Shown here one piece after another: positions 15,215 through 24,438 of a stretch of 34,841 bases of DNA. Each line of letters starts with the position of its first letter. Positions within the stretch are counted from its first letter, which is position 1. Origin of the DNA: Planctomycetota bacterium. GTDB taxonomy: Bacteria > Planctomycetota > UBA8742 > UBA2392. The notes beneath the pieces were generated by a model that did not search any database, had not been told where the DNA came from, and saw only the letters and a list, made by a program, of their open reading frames with translations. The position numbers and the translations under genes were made by a program. Location of the stretch: the NCBI GenBank assembly GCA_020847415.1, contig JADLBZ010000090.1, forward strand, positions 1 to 34,841, read 5' to 3'.

Positions 15215-17569
15215 CTACTTGTACTGTCCGCCCGGCGTGCCCTTGCAGTTCAGGCTGCCGCCGGCCTTGACCTCGATGCTGGGGGCCTTGATGCGCGTCA
15301 GGCCCGGGTTCATGGTCTGGCGCGAGCCGCCCTTCTGGATCTTGATGCCCGCGGGCGTCAGCTCAATCTTGCTGCCGCCGCAGACCAGCGAGATCTTCAA
15401 GCCCGCCTCGATCTTCACTTCGCCCGCCACCGAGTTGATCTCGACGTTGCCCAGCGCCTTGGTGCTGGCCTTTTTGGCGCACTTGAGCGCCCAGTCGTCC
15501 TTGCCGATGTTGTGCGAGGTGGACTTGTCCAGCTTGATGGAGAGGCCCTTTATGCCCTCAAACTTGATGCCGCCCATGATCTTCGTTTCGTTGACCATCA
15601 CGGCCTCGGACTTGCTGCCCACGATGACCGAGAGCTTCATGCCGCCCACGAACTCCTTCTTCAGGCCCAGGTCAATCAGCTTCTCTTCGCCGGAGACGGC
15701 CTTGATGTTGTTGCCGTTCACGTTGAGGTTGTAGTTGCCGGTGATCACCTCGGTCTGCGAGCCGCCCACGAAGAAGTCCGTGTTGGCGCCCACGTGCATC
15801 TTGGTGTCGCCGCCGCTGTTCATGCCGATCTTGGCGCCCGCCACCAGGTTGATGTCGCCGCCGGTGCCGATGTAAACGCCGTCGGCGTTGGTCACGCGCG
15901 GGCCGGTGGACTCGCCCTGGCTCTTGCCCACGCGGATCTGCGAGCCCGCCACCGTGGAAAGCGCCACCACCGCCTCCGAGCCGTCGGTGCCGTCCATGCT
16001 GATCTTGGTCTTGTTGCTGGTGGTGTTCAGCACGATGCGCGGCGCGCCCTGCAGGTCGTCCAGCGTGATCATGTTGCCCACGGGAGTCTGGATCACGTTG
16101 GTGGTGTGGTTGTGGTTGTTCACCACGGTGGTGTGCTGGTTGTTGAACACGGCGCCCACAATGATGGGGCGGTCCGGGTCGCCGTCCACGTGGATCAGCA
16201 GCACCTCGGCACCCTTCAGCAGCGGGAAGTGCATGCCCTGGCCGGGGCCAGCGTAGCTTTCCGCCTTGCGCACGTACTTGCTGGCCTGGCCGTCCTGCGT
16301 GCCGCCGCGGTCCAGGGGCAGGCGCACCTTGTAGCGGCCCTTGTCGTCGAGCTGGGCATAGGGCGTGCCCTTGTCGGCGCCGTCCACCACGCCGTGCATG
16401 ACGCCCTTGATGCTGGGCCAGGCGGTCACGCGCTGGGGCCGGAACGAGGCCGACTTGGGCATGGCGGTAAACTCGTTGTGGTAGTGCGCGCTGCCCGAGG
16501 CGCTGCCCAGGGCCAGCGTTTGCGTGGCCGTGTGGCGCACCTGCACCAGCAGGTACTCCTGGTTGAAGTCGCCCCGGAAGTGCTCCTCCAGCTCAAAGCA
16601 CAACCCGGCCCGGAAGCCGCGGCAGTCGCCGCGCCCGCGGAACATGCGCCCGCGGCTGCCGTGCATCTCGGCTCTTGCCTTGGCCAGGCGCTTGCCCTCG
16701 TTCTCGTCGGCGTAGTGGTTGTTGTACTCGTACACGGTCCCCACGCCCTCGTCGCTGACGGTCTGCTTCACTTCCAGCGCCGTGGTGGGCGTCTTCCAGT
16801 TGTAGTCGTTCAGCACGACCTCGCGCGGGACAATCTTCTGCGTGCAGGCGTGCGACGAGACCACTTCCTCGCGGAACCAGTCTTCCATGGCCTGCTCGCT
16901 GTCGCCGTGCTCGCCGCGCGCGGTGTCTTCGCCCTGGGGCCGAAAGCGCAGGGGCGCGTTGCTCTGCATGGTGCCGTAGCCCTCGCGGTTGTCCGAGAGC
17001 ACCAGCTTCTCTTCTTCGTCGTCCTGCACGAAGTAGTAGTAAATGCCCTCGTGCTCCAGCCAGCGATGGATGAAATCCAGGTCGCTTTCGGCGTACTGCA
17101 CCACGTACTCACGCGGCTGGTAGGTCTCGTTCAGCTTCTTGTCGAGCTTGACATCATGCTCCTTCAACACCTTCTCGACGATCTCGACCACCGACATCTC
17201 CTGGAAGATGCGGTTGTTCTGGCCCAGCGAGAGGCGCCACAGCAGTGGCGTCAGCACAGCCCGGTAGCGCACCCACTCCAGTTCCTTGCCTACCTCTTCA
17301 AACGACGACAGGAAGCCGTGGATCTTCAGCGTGGTGGAGGCGCGCGAGTTGCTGCCCTTGACCCGTACACCCTGCTTGACGGCCACATGGGCGCGCTCGC
17401 GCAGCAGCTTGCCGAGGTCCAGGTCGGCCTTGCGGCTGGCCAGCTCGAGGCGGAACTCGTAGGGGCGCGAGATTTCCTCGGTGCCCTCCAGGCCCACGAG
17501 CTGCAGGTCGTCCTCGGCGACCGCCCCGGACACAAACTTCATCACCTGCGACGCGGCAATATCCGGCAT
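15215..17569 (-). CDS. vgrG: T6SS spike protein VgrG (TssI)
   Basis: LVGLEGTEEISRPYEFRLELAS, PREYVVQYAESDLDFIHRWLEHEGIYYYF, YKVRLPLDRGGTQDG...GPGQGMHFPLLKGAEVLLIHVDGDPDRPIIVGAVFN: gp27/gp5-like VgrG motifs. Confidence 0.95.
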   Translation of the reverse strand: MPDIAASQVMKFVSGAVAEDDLQLVGLEGTEEISRPYEFRLELASRKADLDLGKLLRERAHVAVKQGVRVKGSNSRASTTLKIHGFLSSFEEVGKELEWVRYRAVLTPLLWRLSLGQNNRIFQEMSVVEIVEKVLKEHDVKLDKKLNETYQPREYVVQYAESDLDFIHRWLEHEGIYYYFVQDDEEEKLVLSDNREGYGTMQSNAPLRFRPQGEDTARGEHGDSEQAMEDWFREEVVSSHACTQKIVPREVVLNDYNWKTPTTALEVKQTVSDEGVGTVYEYNNHYADENEGKRLAKARAEMHGSRGRMFRGRGDCRGFRAGLCFELEEHFRGDFNQEYLLVQVRHTATQTLALGSASGSAHYHNEFTAMPKSASFRPQRVTAWPSIKGVMHGVVDGADKGTPYAQLDDKGRYKVRLPLDRGGTQDGQASKYVRKAESYAGPGQGMHFPLLKGAEVLLIHVDGDPDRPIIVGAVFNNQHTTVVNNHNHTTNVIQTPVGNMITLDDLQGAPRIVLNTTSNKTKISMDGTDGSEAVVALSTVAGSQIRVGKSQGESTGPRVTNADGVYIGTGGDINLVAGAKIGMNSGGDTKMHVGANTDFFVGGSQTEVITGNYNLNVNGNNIKAVSGEEKLIDLGLKKEFVGGMKLSVIVGSKSEAVMVNETKIMGGIKFEGIKGLSIKLDKSTSHNIGKDDWALKCAKKASTKALGNVEINSVAGEVKIEAGLKISLVCGGSKIELTPAGIKIQKGGSRQTMNPGLTRIKAPSIEVKAGGSLNCKGTPGGQYK

Positions 17570-17583
17570 GTCCGCCCTCCCTT

Positions 17584-17749
17584 AGAGACTGATTCAAGAC
17601 CCACACGTGGCGACTGCCTTGCGGCGAACTTCGCATCTCCGCGGCGCGCTCCCTGCGCCGTATCGCTGCGGATATGGCTCGGTCGCGCTTCTTGACCTGC
17701 TCGTTCGGCGCTTCGGCATACGCTCACTCAGGGTTCTGAAACAGCCTCT
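17584..17749. repeat. Terminal-inverted-repeat (MITE-like) element between clpV and vgrG
   Basis: AGAGACTGATTCAAGACCC (17584-17602) versus the reverse complement of GGGTTCTGAAACAGCCTCT (17731-17749), 15/19 matches; about 166 bp, no credible coding content. Confidence 0.5.
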
Positions 17750-17757
17750 TTGGCTGT
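17741..17757 (-). terminator. Possible hairpin terminator 3' of clpV
   Basis: ACAGCC-TCTTT-GGCTGT (perfect 6-bp stem) 13 nt beyond the clpV stop; on the - strand the stem is followed by the short T-containing run TTC. Confidence 0.35.
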
Positions 17758-17770
17758 GCCAGCCTGACCG

Positions 17771-20515
17771 CTACCCCGTGAACGAAAAGCTGAAGCCTCC
17801 GTCCGCGCCGATGCCCACCTTCATCTGCGGCGGCAGCGAGCCCTCGGCCATCTTCTGCATCAGCACGGTGCTCATGCGGGGCAGCAAGGTGCCGCGCAGG
17901 ATGTGGTCAATGTTGCGGGCCCCCGTCTCCACCTCGGTGCAGCGCGCGGCAATGGTCTCAGTCACCTTGGCATCAAAGGCCAGGTGCATGCCGTGGGTGT
18001 GGGCCATGCGCTTGACGATCTTGCCCAGCTTCAGGTCCGTGATCATGCGCATGGCGGCCTGGTCAATGGTGTAGAAGGGCAGGATGCTCATGCGCGCCAG
18101 CAGAGCCGGCTTGAAGTGCGCGCTCAGGGGCGGGCGGATCAGCTTGACCAGCTCGTCCATGTCGGGGCGCTCGCCGTCGGCGCAGGCCTCGGTGATGATG
18201 TTCGTGGCCAGGTTGCTGGTCAGGAAGACCACGGTGTTCTTGAAGTCCACCTCGCGGCCTTCGCCGTCGTTCAACACGCCCTTGTCAAACACCTGGTAGA
18301 ACAGGTTCATCACCTCCAGGTCGGCCTTCTCCACCTCGTCGAGCAGCACCACGCTGTAGGGGCGCTGCCGCACCGCCTCGGTAAGCTGGCCGCCCTCGCC
18401 ATAGCCCACGTAGCCGGGCGGGCTGCCGATCAGGCGGCTGACCGTGTGCTTCTCCTGGAACTCGGACATGTTCACGGCGGTCATGAAGCGCTCGCCGCCG
18501 AACAGCAGGTCCGCCACCGCCAGCGCGGTCTCGGTCTTGCCCACGCCGGAGGGACCCACAAACAGAAACACCCCCATGGGCGCTTCCGGGTTGCCCAAAC
18601 CCGCTTTCGCCGATCGAATACCCGTGGCGATGGCCTGCATGACGTGGTCCTGGCCCTTCACGCGTTTCTTGAGATCATCTTCCATGGTCAGCAGCTGGGC
18701 CGCCTGGTCCTTGACCATGTTGCCGACGGGAATGCCCGTCCAGTCGCCCACCACCTTGGCCACCACCTCGGCGGTCACTTCCACCGGCACCAGGGGGTCC
18801 TTGCCCTGCAGCTCGCGCAGCTCCACCAGCCCCTTCTCCAGCATCTCGTGCAGCCGGCGGGGATCATCGGGCAGGTCCGGGGCCGCCGGCTGGGCTTCTT
18901 CGCGGGTCTTTAACGCGGTCTTGCCTTTGACCTTGGTTTCCTTCTTTGCGGGCTTGTCGGCCGCCTTCTCCGCCCCCTTCTCGGCGGTCTTGTCGGCTCC
19001 GCCGCCCAGCAACTTGGTTCGAATGGCCACCACCTGGTGCGCTGCGGCGCGCTCTTTCTCCCAGCGCCGGCGCATGGCATCAGCCTTGGCGCGGGCCGCG
19101 GCGATGCGCTTCTCGATCTCGGCCATGGCCTCCGGGTCGGCGTGGCCGCCGGTCTCGGCGTCGCGCTTCATGGCAGCCAGGGTGCGGCTGTCCGTCTCGG
19201 CGCCGCGCTCCAGGTCCTGCAGCTCGGCAGGCTTGCTGATAAAGGCAACCTTCACGCGGGCAGCGGCGGTGTCCACCAGGTCAATGCCCTTGTCGGGGTG
19301 CTGGCGGCCCGAAATGTAGCGCGCACCCAGCTCGGCGGCGGCTCCCAGGGCCTCATCGCGGATCACCACGTTGTGGGCCTTCTCGTAGTTGGCGCGCAGG
19401 CCGCGCAGCATGGTCAGCGTGGTGCTGATGTCGGGCTCGTCCAGCTTCACCAGCTGGAAGCGCCGTGCCAAGGCCGCGTCCTTTTCGAAGTACTTCTTGT
19501 ATTCGCTCCAGGTGGTGGCAGCCACGGTGCGCAGCTCGCCGCGCGCCAGGGCAGGCTTCAACAACTGGCCCGCGTCGCCGGTGCCGGCAGCGCCACCCGC
19601 GCCGATCAGCGTGTGGACTTCGTCAATGAACAGGATGATGGGCTTGGGGCTGGCCTTGACCTCGGAGATCACGGCCTTCAGGCGATTCTCGAACTCGCCC
19701 TTCACCGAGGCGCCTGCCTGCAACAGGCCCATGTCCAGGTTCAGCACCTCGACACCCTGCAGCACCTCGGGCACGTCGCCGACCACGATGCGCTGGGCCA
19801 GGCCCTCGACCACGGCGCTCTTGCCCACGCCGGGCTCGCCCACGCAGATGGGGTTGTTCTTGCGACGGCGGGCCAGGATGTCCACCATCTGGCGGATCTC
19901 GCGGTCGCGGCCGAAGACCGGGTCCAGCTCGCCCTTCTTGGCGCGCTCGGTGAGGTTCTGGCAGAACTTCTGCAAAGCGCTGCCGTCGCCGCCGCCCTGC
20001 GTCTCGCTGCCCGGCGCGCCGGCCGCCCGGGCCGTCGCGGTCTCCGCTGAGCCCTTGACCACCTCGTGGAAGTTGCGGCGCAGCTCGCCCACCGGCACTT
20101 CGCCCATCAGGTCCACGTAGTCGCCCGCGGCAAACCGCGAGGGCGAGGCCATCAGGGCCTCCAGCAGGTTGCCCGAGCGAATCTCGTTCTGCCCGTGGTC
20201 AATGCTGGCCAGCAGCCAGGCCTGCTGGAACCACTGGCTCAGCAGCGGCGAAAACACGGGCCGCCCCTGGTTGCCGGTCTTGAGGCGCTCGATGTCGCGG
20301 GTCAGGGCCTTGGCCACCCGGCCCGGGTCCACCCCGAACTTCTGCAGGGCCAGTTGCACGTCAGCAGCCGGGTCCTCCAGCAGCGCCCCCAGCATGTGCT
20401 CGATGGTGACCTCGTGGTTGGTGCGCGAAACGCAGTTGCCTGCCGCCGCCTCCAGGCCGCGCGTGCAGAAACGGTTCAGGCGCGCCACCAGCGCCTTCAG
20501 GTCAACGTCCACCAT
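17771..20515 (-). CDS. clpV: T6SS sheath-disassembly AAA+ ATPase ClpV (TssH)
   Basis: Two Walker A motifs (GEPGVGKSAVVEGLAQ and GPSGVGKTETALAVADLLFGG), N-terminal repeat domain, position next to tssG. Confidence 0.95.
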   Translation of the reverse strand: MVDVDLKALVARLNRFCTRGLEAAAGNCVSRTNHEVTIEHMLGALLEDPAADVQLALQKFGVDPGRVAKALTRDIERLKTGNQGRPVFSPLLSQWFQQAWLLASIDHGQNEIRSGNLLEALMASPSRFAAGDYVDLMGEVPVGELRRNFHEVVKGSAETATARAAGAPGSETQGGGDGSALQKFCQNLTERAKKGELDPVFGRDREIRQMVDILARRRKNNPICVGEPGVGKSAVVEGLAQRIVVGDVPEVLQGVEVLNLDMGLLQAGASVKGEFENRLKAVISEVKASPKPIILFIDEVHTLIGAGGAAGTGDAGQLLKPALARGELRTVAATTWSEYKKYFEKDAALARRFQLVKLDEPDISTTLTMLRGLRANYEKAHNVVIRDEALGAAAELGARYISGRQHPDKGIDLVDTAAARVKVAFISKPAELQDLERGAETDSRTLAAMKRDAETGGHADPEAMAEIEKRIAAARAKADAMRRRWEKERAAAHQVVAIRTKLLGGGADKTAEKGAEKAADKPAKKETKVKGKTALKTREEAQPAAPDLPDDPRRLHEMLEKGLVELRELQGKDPLVPVEVTAEVVAKVVGDWTGIPVGNMVKDQAAQLLTMEDDLKKRVKGQDHVMQAIATGIRSAKAGLGNPEAPMGVFLFVGPSGVGKTETALAVADLLFGGERFMTAVNMSEFQEKHTVSRLIGSPPGYVGYGEGGQLTEAVRQRPYSVVLLDEVEKADLEVMNLFYQVFDKGVLNDGEGREVDFKNTVVFLTSNLATNIITEACADGERPDMDELVKLIRPPLSAHFKPALLARMSILPFYTIDQAAMRMITDLKLGKIVKRMAHTHGMHLAFDAKVTETIAARCTEVETGARNIDHILRGTLLPRMSTVLMQKMAEGSLPPQMKVGIGADGGFSFSFTG

Positions 20516-21530
20516 GGCTCCACCCCGAGTAACGGAAAGTCACTTCCTGGTCCTGCGCGTCGGCCCGGCCCAGCCACGTGGACCAACCCAGCCGCGCGCG
20601 TTGCGAGTTAAGCTGCAAGCCCGGCACTTCCGGGCCGTGCAGCACCAGCGTGACCTCGTAATCAAGGCCGTCGCCGTTGAAGAGATCCACCAGCTCCCGC
20701 AACTGGGCCATGCTGTCGCCCGGCGGCAGGAAACCGTCAAAGTCGTCCACGGCCAGCGGGCCCACCCGGATGCCGAAGTTCCCGGCCCGGTCCAGCACGC
20801 GCTCGCCCACGGTAAGGTCAGTGCCCAGGCGGCAATTGGCGCGGCCCAGGGCGTTCCGCTGTCCAGCCGGCACTTCACACCACCGCGCGCGGCACGATTC
20901 GACTTCCACGCCGCCTTCGGGGAAGTGATCCGCCAGCAGGGCCTGCAGCGACGCGGCACTGCGCGGCTGTTGGGTCAGCAGGCCCGCGTAGGCCAGAAGC
21001 CGGCCCGGCCGCAGGTGCTGGTCGCGGGGCAGCATGGCGGGGTCGGCGCCCAGCAGGCCCAACAGGCGCAACGAGTACCAATCCTGACCGGCCGGGTCGT
21101 ACTGCACGGCGTGGCGGTACTTCTCCCACACGCGATAGAGCAGGCTGAGCAGTCGGTGATGAAACAGGTCCAGGAAGCCGCGCAGCAGGCTGTCGTCCTG
21201 CTCGTCGTCGAGCATTTCCTCGGTGTAGTGGGCGGGCAGGGGCGAGGCGGAGCCATAAAGGCCCATGAAGTTCACGGTCAGGCGGATGCGATCGAGGCCG
21301 CGGGGCGACTCGATGCCGTCCACGGTGGCGATGTCAGCGAGGCCGAAGTTGAGGTTCAGGGACGGGCGCAGCCGCACGCGCTCGCGCTCGGGCGGGCCCT
21401 GCGTTCCCAGGCGCGGGGCGTCCGGGTAAACGGCGTGCAGCAGGCGGATCGCCTGATAGAACGAGAAGCGGCGCCCCTGGCGCAGCAGCTCGTCTACAGC
21501 AGCACCCGGGCTCCCATCCGTGCCGGCCAC
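20502..21530 (-). CDS. tssG: T6SS baseplate protein TssG
   Basis: LLRQGRRFSFYQAIRLLHAVYPDAPRLG...LRPSLNLNFGLADI...LTVNFMGLYGSASPLPAHYTEEML; overlaps tssF and clpV ends. Confidence 0.93.
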   Translation of the reverse strand: MAGTDGSPGAAVDELLRQGRRFSFYQAIRLLHAVYPDAPRLGTQGPPERERVRLRPSLNLNFGLADIATVDGIESPRGLDRIRLTVNFMGLYGSASPLPAHYTEEMLDDEQDDSLLRGFLDLFHHRLLSLLYRVWEKYRHAVQYDPAGQDWYSLRLLGLLGADPAMLPRDQHLRPGRLLAYAGLLTQQPRSAASLQALLADHFPEGGVEVESCRARWCEVPAGQRNALGRANCRLGTDLTVGERVLDRAGNFGIRVGPLAVDDFDGFLPPGDSMAQLRELVDLFNGDGLDYEVTLVLHGPEVPGLQLNSQRARLGWSTWLGRADAQDQEVTFRYSGWSHGGR

Positions 21531-23236
21531 TCGAACACTCCCCCGAACTTGGCGCCCGTCACCTTCAGGCGCGTGAATGCATTCAGCGTCACGTACTGGG
21601 CAAAGAAACGCTCCAGCACCGCGGCAAAGAAGTACAGCTCGCCCTCGCCGCCCAGCAGTTCTTCGTCCAGCGTCAGGTCCACCTGCAACCCGCGCAGGGG
21701 CGTGCCCTTCAGCATGTGCACCGCAAGCTGGGCGCGCACCGCCTTGATGCCCTCCAGCAGCCGGGCGTGGGCCTGCTCGGCCTGCCGGTCCAGCCGCGCG
21801 CGCAGGTTGTAAAGGCCGACCACGGCCCGCAGCGAGTCCACCGACACCAGCGACAGGAAGTTCACGCTCAGGTGCCCGGCCAGGCGCCAGAGCAGATCGC
21901 CCTGCAAGGGCGGCGCAAGGGCAGGAGTGGGCTTGCCCACATTCCGGAACGTGGCGAACAGCGGGCTGTTCTGCGTCTTGGCGGCAATGTCGCCCGCTTC
22001 CAGCCGCGCGGGAAGCTGCCCGTTGGTGCAGGTCAGCTCAATCGAGACCGTCTCGATGGCCTTGCGGGCCTCGGGCGCCTCCGGCTCGATAAAGCTGATA
22101 CTGAGATGCGTGCCGCGGTCGTTGACCGCGCCGCGCCGCCGCACGTGATAGAACGCCTCGTCGCGCCTGGCCCCGCGCGCCAGCCGGAACTGCGGCGCAA
22201 AGTCGCGCGGCTGGGCGGTGCCGACCTCCAGGCCCCAGACGCGGTTCACCGAGAAGACCTCGTGATGGTGCGGGTTGGCGCCGGCGGGCCGAATCGTGTA
22301 CTCCGTGCGCGCCGGGTCCAGCCGCACCGGGTCGGCATCGTGGCGGTACAGGTTCACGGCGGGAGCGCAGTTCAGCAGAAAGTTGGCGCGCGAGACGGGC
22401 GGCATGGCCTCCGGCAGGCGCGTGAACTCGAACTCGACCGCGAACGAGTGCGAGCCGGCAAACCCGCCGACCTTGTTCAGCCCGGTCAGGTCCAGGAACA
22501 TGAACTTCACCGGTGCGGCGAAGTATTCCTGCAACAGCCGGAAGCCGGGAAACGACGGGCCGGGCCCGCGCAGCACAGCCTCGGGCTCTTCAAAGCCGAC
22601 CGGCACCACGGCAGAGGGCGGAAGCTCGAAGCTGCGGCCGGCAACTTCGACATCGCGCACCACGATGCGGCGCACAAAGCGCAGCAGCGACACATACAGC
22701 GCGCGCGTCACCACCGGCTCGCCGGCCAGGTGCAGCCGGACGCTCTCAAAGGGCAGCTTGTCCAGGGGCAGCTTGCCGGGGGCGTTGAAGGTGAGGGTAA
22801 GGCGCGCCGGGTTGTCGCGGCGCAGCTCGGCCTCTTTCACGTCCAGGGGCAGCAGGTTGACGTCGTAGCAGGTCTCGAAGCGGCAGCGCGTGCCGTCTAC
22901 GGGCACCGAGTCAATCTGCACGCCGCGCGGAATGGCCTTGACCTCGGCGGCCACCTGCGACTGGGGCGCAAACTGCATAACAGCACAGGCGGGCACCGGC
23001 CGCAGGTAGTGGGGCCAGAACATTTCCGTGAAGCTGTGCAGCACCTCAGGAAGCTCGTCGTCCAGCTTCTGGCGAAGCTTGGCGGTGAGGAAGGCAAAGC
23101 CCTCCAGCATGCGCTCGACATCGGGGTCGCTGCCGGGCTGGGCCAGAAAACGGGCGGCCTCCGGGTTGGCCTCGGCGAATTCGCGGCCGGAATCCCGCAG
23201 GAACAGCAGCTCGTCCTGGTAGTACTTGTTGAACAC
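21494..23236 (-). CDS. tssF: T6SS baseplate protein TssF
   Basis: MFNKYYQDELLFLRDSGREFAEANPEAARFLAQPGSDPDVERMLEGFAFLTAKLRQKLDDELPEVLHSFTEMFWPHYLRPVPACAVMQF, classic TssF N-terminus. Confidence 0.96.
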   Translation of the reverse strand: MFNKYYQDELLFLRDSGREFAEANPEAARFLAQPGSDPDVERMLEGFAFLTAKLRQKLDDELPEVLHSFTEMFWPHYLRPVPACAVMQFAPQSQVAAEVKAIPRGVQIDSVPVDGTRCRFETCYDVNLLPLDVKEAELRRDNPARLTLTFNAPGKLPLDKLPFESVRLHLAGEPVVTRALYVSLLRFVRRIVVRDVEVAGRSFELPPSAVVPVGFEEPEAVLRGPGPSFPGFRLLQEYFAAPVKFMFLDLTGLNKVGGFAGSHSFAVEFEFTRLPEAMPPVSRANFLLNCAPAVNLYRHDADPVRLDPARTEYTIRPAGANPHHHEVFSVNRVWGLEVGTAQPRDFAPQFRLARGARRDEAFYHVRRRGAVNDRGTHLSISFIEPEAPEARKAIETVSIELTCTNGQLPARLEAGDIAAKTQNSPLFATFRNVGKPTPALAPPLQGDLLWRLAGHLSVNFLSLVSVDSLRAVVGLYNLRARLDRQAEQAHARLLEGIKAVRAQLAVHMLKGTPLRGLQVDLTLDEELLGGEGELYFFAAVLERFFAQYVTLNAFTRLKVTGAKFGGVFEWPARMGARVLL

Positions 23237-23273
23237 AAGTTGTCCCTAGCGGTCCATGACCGAGGAAATCGGG

Positions 23274-23380
23274 GCGTCAGATCCGCTCCGCCGAAGCGTC
23301 AGGCCGCGACGGACGCGCTCGACACGCGCCCTTCGGGCTTCCGTCTCGCGCTGCCGCGGAAACGACTGCAAGCGTGGCAT
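23274..23380 (+). repeat. Dispersed intergenic repeat, copy B (in the tssE-tssF gap)
   Basis: aggccgcgac...gacacgcgcccttcgggcttccgtctcgcgctgccgcggaaacgactgcaagcgtgg aligns with copy A over its whole length except an 11-bp insertion. Confidence 0.65.
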
Positions 23381-23413
23381 CCAATTACCCATAGGTTCAA
23401 CAGTCATGAAGCA

Positions 23414-23839
23414 CTAGCCCGCGACCTCAATGTGGCCGGAGGGCTCGATCAGCGTGTCAAACGAGACATGCCCGCCTTCGCTGGTGGTGGCCAGCCGCGC
23501 CGAGATCTGGAAGCGCACCGCCAGGCGATGGTCGTCGCTGTCCAGCTGCAGCACCTGCACGTCTTTCAGGCGCGGCTCGTACTTCTCGATGCACTGGCGC
23601 AGCAGCTTCTGCAGCACGGTAACGGACTCGGGGTAGCCCTGGGCGATCTCGTTGGGTGCCGGGATGCCGAAGTCCGGCAGCGCGGGCGACTGCCCCCGGC
23701 GAGCGTTCAGGATGCGCGACAGGTTGTGCAGGATCGAGCGCAGCAACGCGCCGCGATCCTCCTGCATGGAGTACGCCCGCGTCCCTTCCGGGCTGCGCAG
23801 GCGCTCAAGCAGCGTCCGCTTCTGGAACAAGGCCCACAC
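23414..23839 (-). CDS. tssE: T6SS baseplate protein TssE (gp25-like)
   Basis: LLERLRSPEG...DRGALLRSILHNLSRILNARRGQSPALPDFGIP...LLRQCIEKYEPRLKDVQVLQ; GTG start. Confidence 0.92.
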   Translation of the reverse strand: MWALFQKRTLLERLRSPEGTRAYSMQEDRGALLRSILHNLSRILNARRGQSPALPDFGIPAPNEIAQGYPESVTVLQKLLRQCIEKYEPRLKDVQVLQLDSDDHRLAVRFQISARLATTSEGGHVSFDTLIEPSGHIEVAG

Positions 23840-23849
23840 CCCGCGCGCA

Positions 23850-23875
23850 GGGGGAGCGGGTTACCCCGCTCCCCC
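23850..23875 (-). promoter_or_regulatory. Perfect 11-bp hairpin (loop TTAC) between hcp and tssE
   Basis: GGGGGAGCGGG-TTAC-CCCGCTCCCCC; lies 12 nt 3' of the hcp stop and 10 nt 5' of the tssE GTG start. Confidence 0.7.
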
Positions 23876-23887
23876 CGGCGTCCGTGA

Positions 23888-24367
23888 TTAAGCGTCCGGG
23901 TTGCCGAAGTCGAAGGTCGTCGGCACCTGGCCGCCCGACAGCCACGTCCACTCGATCTGCCGGTAGGCAAAGCCGACCTGCTCCATGTGCGAGAACGTGT
24001 CGTTGGCCTCGGGGCCCGTGGGCATGTACGGGCGGGCGTACACGAGACGGCAGTCCTTGAGCTTGATGGTGAAGTACTTCTCGCTGCCGCCCTCACCGGG
24101 GTGGTCGCGCCAGAACTCGATGGTGATTTCCTTGATCTTCTTCTTCTTGGCCAGCGCCTCGTAGAGCTTGGGCGTGGCCTTGTCAATTTCCTTGGTCACC
24201 ATGCACTCGCCGTGCACCGGCTCGCCACGGCCCTTGTTCTCGCGCATGTCGAAGGGGTACTTCATCTCGTGCGAGAAGCCGCGCACGTCGCACCAGTCCT
24301 TGTAGTTCTTGTCCATCGAAGAACCGGGCATCCCGTCAATCTTCATGAACACTTTCATTGCCGCCAT
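23888..24367 (-). CDS. hcp: T6SS tube protein Hcp (TssD)
   Basis: MKVFMKIDGMPGSSMDKNYKDWCDVRGFSHEM...GRGEPVHGECMVTKEIDKATPKLYEALAKKKKIKEITIEFWR...YFTIKLKDCRLVYARPYM; strong Shine-Dalgarno AGGGAG upstream. Confidence 0.95.
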   Translation of the reverse strand: MAAMKVFMKIDGMPGSSMDKNYKDWCDVRGFSHEMKYPFDMRENKGRGEPVHGECMVTKEIDKATPKLYEALAKKKKIKEITIEFWRDHPGEGGSEKYFTIKLKDCRLVYARPYMPTGPEANDTFSHMEQVGFAYRQIEWTWLSGGQVPTTFDFGNPDA

Positions 24368-24438
24368 GGTCGTCTCCCTATGATTTTCTTACGTTTCGTT
24401 TACAATTCACGCACGCTTCGAATCTAAAGGATGCCTGA

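Noticed and set aside
14327-17695. 1,122-aa + strand ORF opposite vgrG and the DUF2169 gene
   Set aside because: Antisense to genes with clear family motifs; low-complexity Val/His/Ala-rich translation without recognisable domains.
17542-17727. 61-aa - strand ORF in the clpV-vgrG gap
   Set aside because: Arg-rich, overlaps the vgrG start and sits inside the inverted-repeat element; no support for coding.
21716-23887. 723-aa + strand ORF opposite tssF/tssE
   Set aside because: Same reason: antisense of well-recognised T6SS genes, and it runs through an intergenic repeat.
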